Origin: Pseudomonadota bacterium
Lineage (GTDB): Bacteria > Pseudomonadota > Gammaproteobacteria > Burkholderiales > Burkholderiaceae_B
Direction of reading: 5' to 3'
Assembly: GCA_023388835.1 (NCBI GenBank)
Contig: JAEWFK010000009.1
Location: forward strand, 1-31,268
Length of the DNA: 31,268 nt
Under the pieces are notes generated by a model. That model saw only the letters and a list, made by a program, of their open reading frames with translations, did no database searches and was not told the DNA's origin. Position numbers and translations under genes: made by a program. Numbering within the stretch: the stretch's first letter is position 1; every line of letters begins with the position of its first letter. This document shows positions 30,351-31,268 of the stretch, piece by piece.

Positions 30351-31268
30351 ATGAGTACCGATCTGGAAAGCACCACCGCGGAATCCGCGATCAGCGCCCT
30401 CTACGACCGCTGGCTCGAGGCCGTCCGGCGCCAGAACCTGGAGGACGTCTTAGCGGCCTACACAGATGATGTCCTCGCTTTCGATGCGATTCTGGCTCTG
30501 CAGTTCAAGGGCACGGATGCCTACCGCAAACACTGGCAGGCTTGCATGGAGTTTTGCCCCATGGGCGACAAAGAGCCGGTCTTCGATATGCGGGATCTGC
30601 GGGTCGTTTCGGAAGGGGACGTGGCCTTTGCCCATGGCCTGCTTCATTGCGGCCATAGAGACGGAGATCATGTCGAGGCATCATGGATGCGTTTCACCGC
30701 TGGCCTGAAACGGCAGGCAGGCGATTGGAAGATCGCCCATGAGCACTTCTCGGCGCCGTTCGAGATGCCTTCAGGCAAGGCCATGTTCCACCTGAGTCCC
30801 GACGATGATGGCGCGCGTGTGCGGCCGGTCCCCGCGGGAATGTCTTCCGTGTCTGCACACGTGGTCTGCGCCGACGCCGCAGCCGCGATCGATTTCTACA
30901 AGAGGGCGTTCAATGCGATGGAGATGCCCAATGGCCGGCTGGAGCTTGATGGAGTCTTCCTGCATAGCGAGATCATCATTGGTGATTCAGTGGTGATGAT
31001 CGGCCAGGAGGACGAGCGTTGCGGCAGCGCCAGTCCACAGACGCTGAAAGGCACCCCTGTTACTTTGCACCTGTATGTACCCGATGTCGATCATGCCTTC
31101 GGGCAGGCCATCAAGGCGGGAGCAAAGGAAGTCATGCCGGTGACCGACATGTTCTGGGGCGACCGCTATGGGGTGCTGGAAGACCCGGAAGGGCATCGCT
31201 GGTCGCTCGCCACGCACATGCGCGACGTGCCGCCCGAGGAAATCGCCCGGGCGGCGCGCGAGTTCTGC
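30351..31268 (+). CDS. SnoaL-like / VOC (glyoxalase-fold) fusion protein, C-terminus beyond window
   Basis: The frame is open from ATG 30351 (with GAGGAG at 30339-30344) to the last base, giving 306 residues and no stop. Residues about 10-145 form a SnoaL/DUF4440-like cone fold: YDRWLEAVRRQNLEDVLAAY, FKGTDAYRKHWQACMEF, and WKIAHEHFSAPFEM at its end. Residues about 165-293 form a VOC domain of the PhnB type: SAHVVCADAAAAIDFYKRAF, LHLYVPDVDHAFGQAIKAGA and LEDPEGHRWSLATHM. Both folds carry small-molecule chemistry such as isomerisation, hydration or conjugation, and neither alone tells the substrate. It is divergent from the HxlR-type regulator and is its likely target. Stress or xenobiotic detoxification is a plausible but unproven role. 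Confidence 0.88.
   Translation, partial: MSTDLESTTAESAISALYDRWLEAVRRQNLEDVLAAYTDDVLAFDAILALQFKGTDAYRKHWQACMEFCPMGDKEPVFDMRDLRVVSEGDVAFAHGLLHCGHRDGDHVEASWMRFTAGLKRQAGDWKIAHEHFSAPFEMPSGKAMFHLSPDDDGARVRPVPAGMSSVSAHVVCADAAAAIDFYKRAFNAMEMPNGRLELDGVFLHSEIIIGDSVVMIGQEDERCGSASPQTLKGTPVTLHLYVPDVDHAFGQAIKAGAKEVMPVTDMFWGDRYGVLEDPEGHRWSLATHMRDVPPEEIARAAREFC

Overview
The window is a high-GC bacterial chromosome segment. Its protein families and gene order suggest a betaproteobacterium of the Burkholderiales, most likely Alcaligenaceae (Bordetella, Achromobacter or Pusillimonas relatives). This placement is inference from sequence style; no marker tree could be run. No tRNA, rRNA or CRISPR array was seen, and no stretch longer than 300 bases lacks a gene.

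Left part (1-6.3 kb): the tail of an IS3-family element lies about 90 bases upstream of the promoter of a short isc operon, iscR-iscS-iscU-like-iscA. This operon has no hscB, hscA or fdx and ends in a strong hairpin terminator. Its IscU-like scaffold has lost two of the three cluster-ligand cysteines. On the opposite strand lies a compact translation operon, prfB - short-chain dehydrogenase - lysS. prfB carries the classical programmed +1 frameshift.

Middle (6.4-17.2 kb): a methyl-accepting chemotaxis protein sits downstream of a four-gene polyamine-type ABC importer on the minus strand (ATPase, binding protein, two permeases). A leader with competing hairpins lies between the importer and the chemoreceptor. 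Divergent from the importer is a YhaO/YhaN-like pair related to SbcD/SbcC and Mre11/Rad50: a metallophosphoesterase and a giant coiled-coil ATPase.

Right-middle (17.2-24.3 kb): an AEC-family permease is divergent from a nitrate/taurine-type ABC operon (ATPase, binding protein, permease). A terminator-like hairpin lies inside that operon, and a second binding-protein-like gene closes it. Next come a sodium:neurotransmitter-type symporter and, convergent with it, serine O-acetyltransferase.

Right end (24.5-31.3 kb): an orphan Liv-type binding protein converges on an AraC-type regulator. The regulator is divergent from a three-gene operon encoding a TIM-barrel protein (PEP-hydrolase-like), an SRPBCC protein and a UPF0261/Tm-1-like protein. 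The first and third are the two halves of the plant Tm-1 antiviral protein, encoded separately here. The window closes with an HxlR-type regulator divergent from a SnoaL-VOC fusion gene that runs off the end, with a candidate operator between them.

The strongest leads are the cysteine-poor IscU in a reduced isc operon, the split Tm-1 operon with its SRPBCC partner, and the regulator/SnoaL-VOC module at the right edge.
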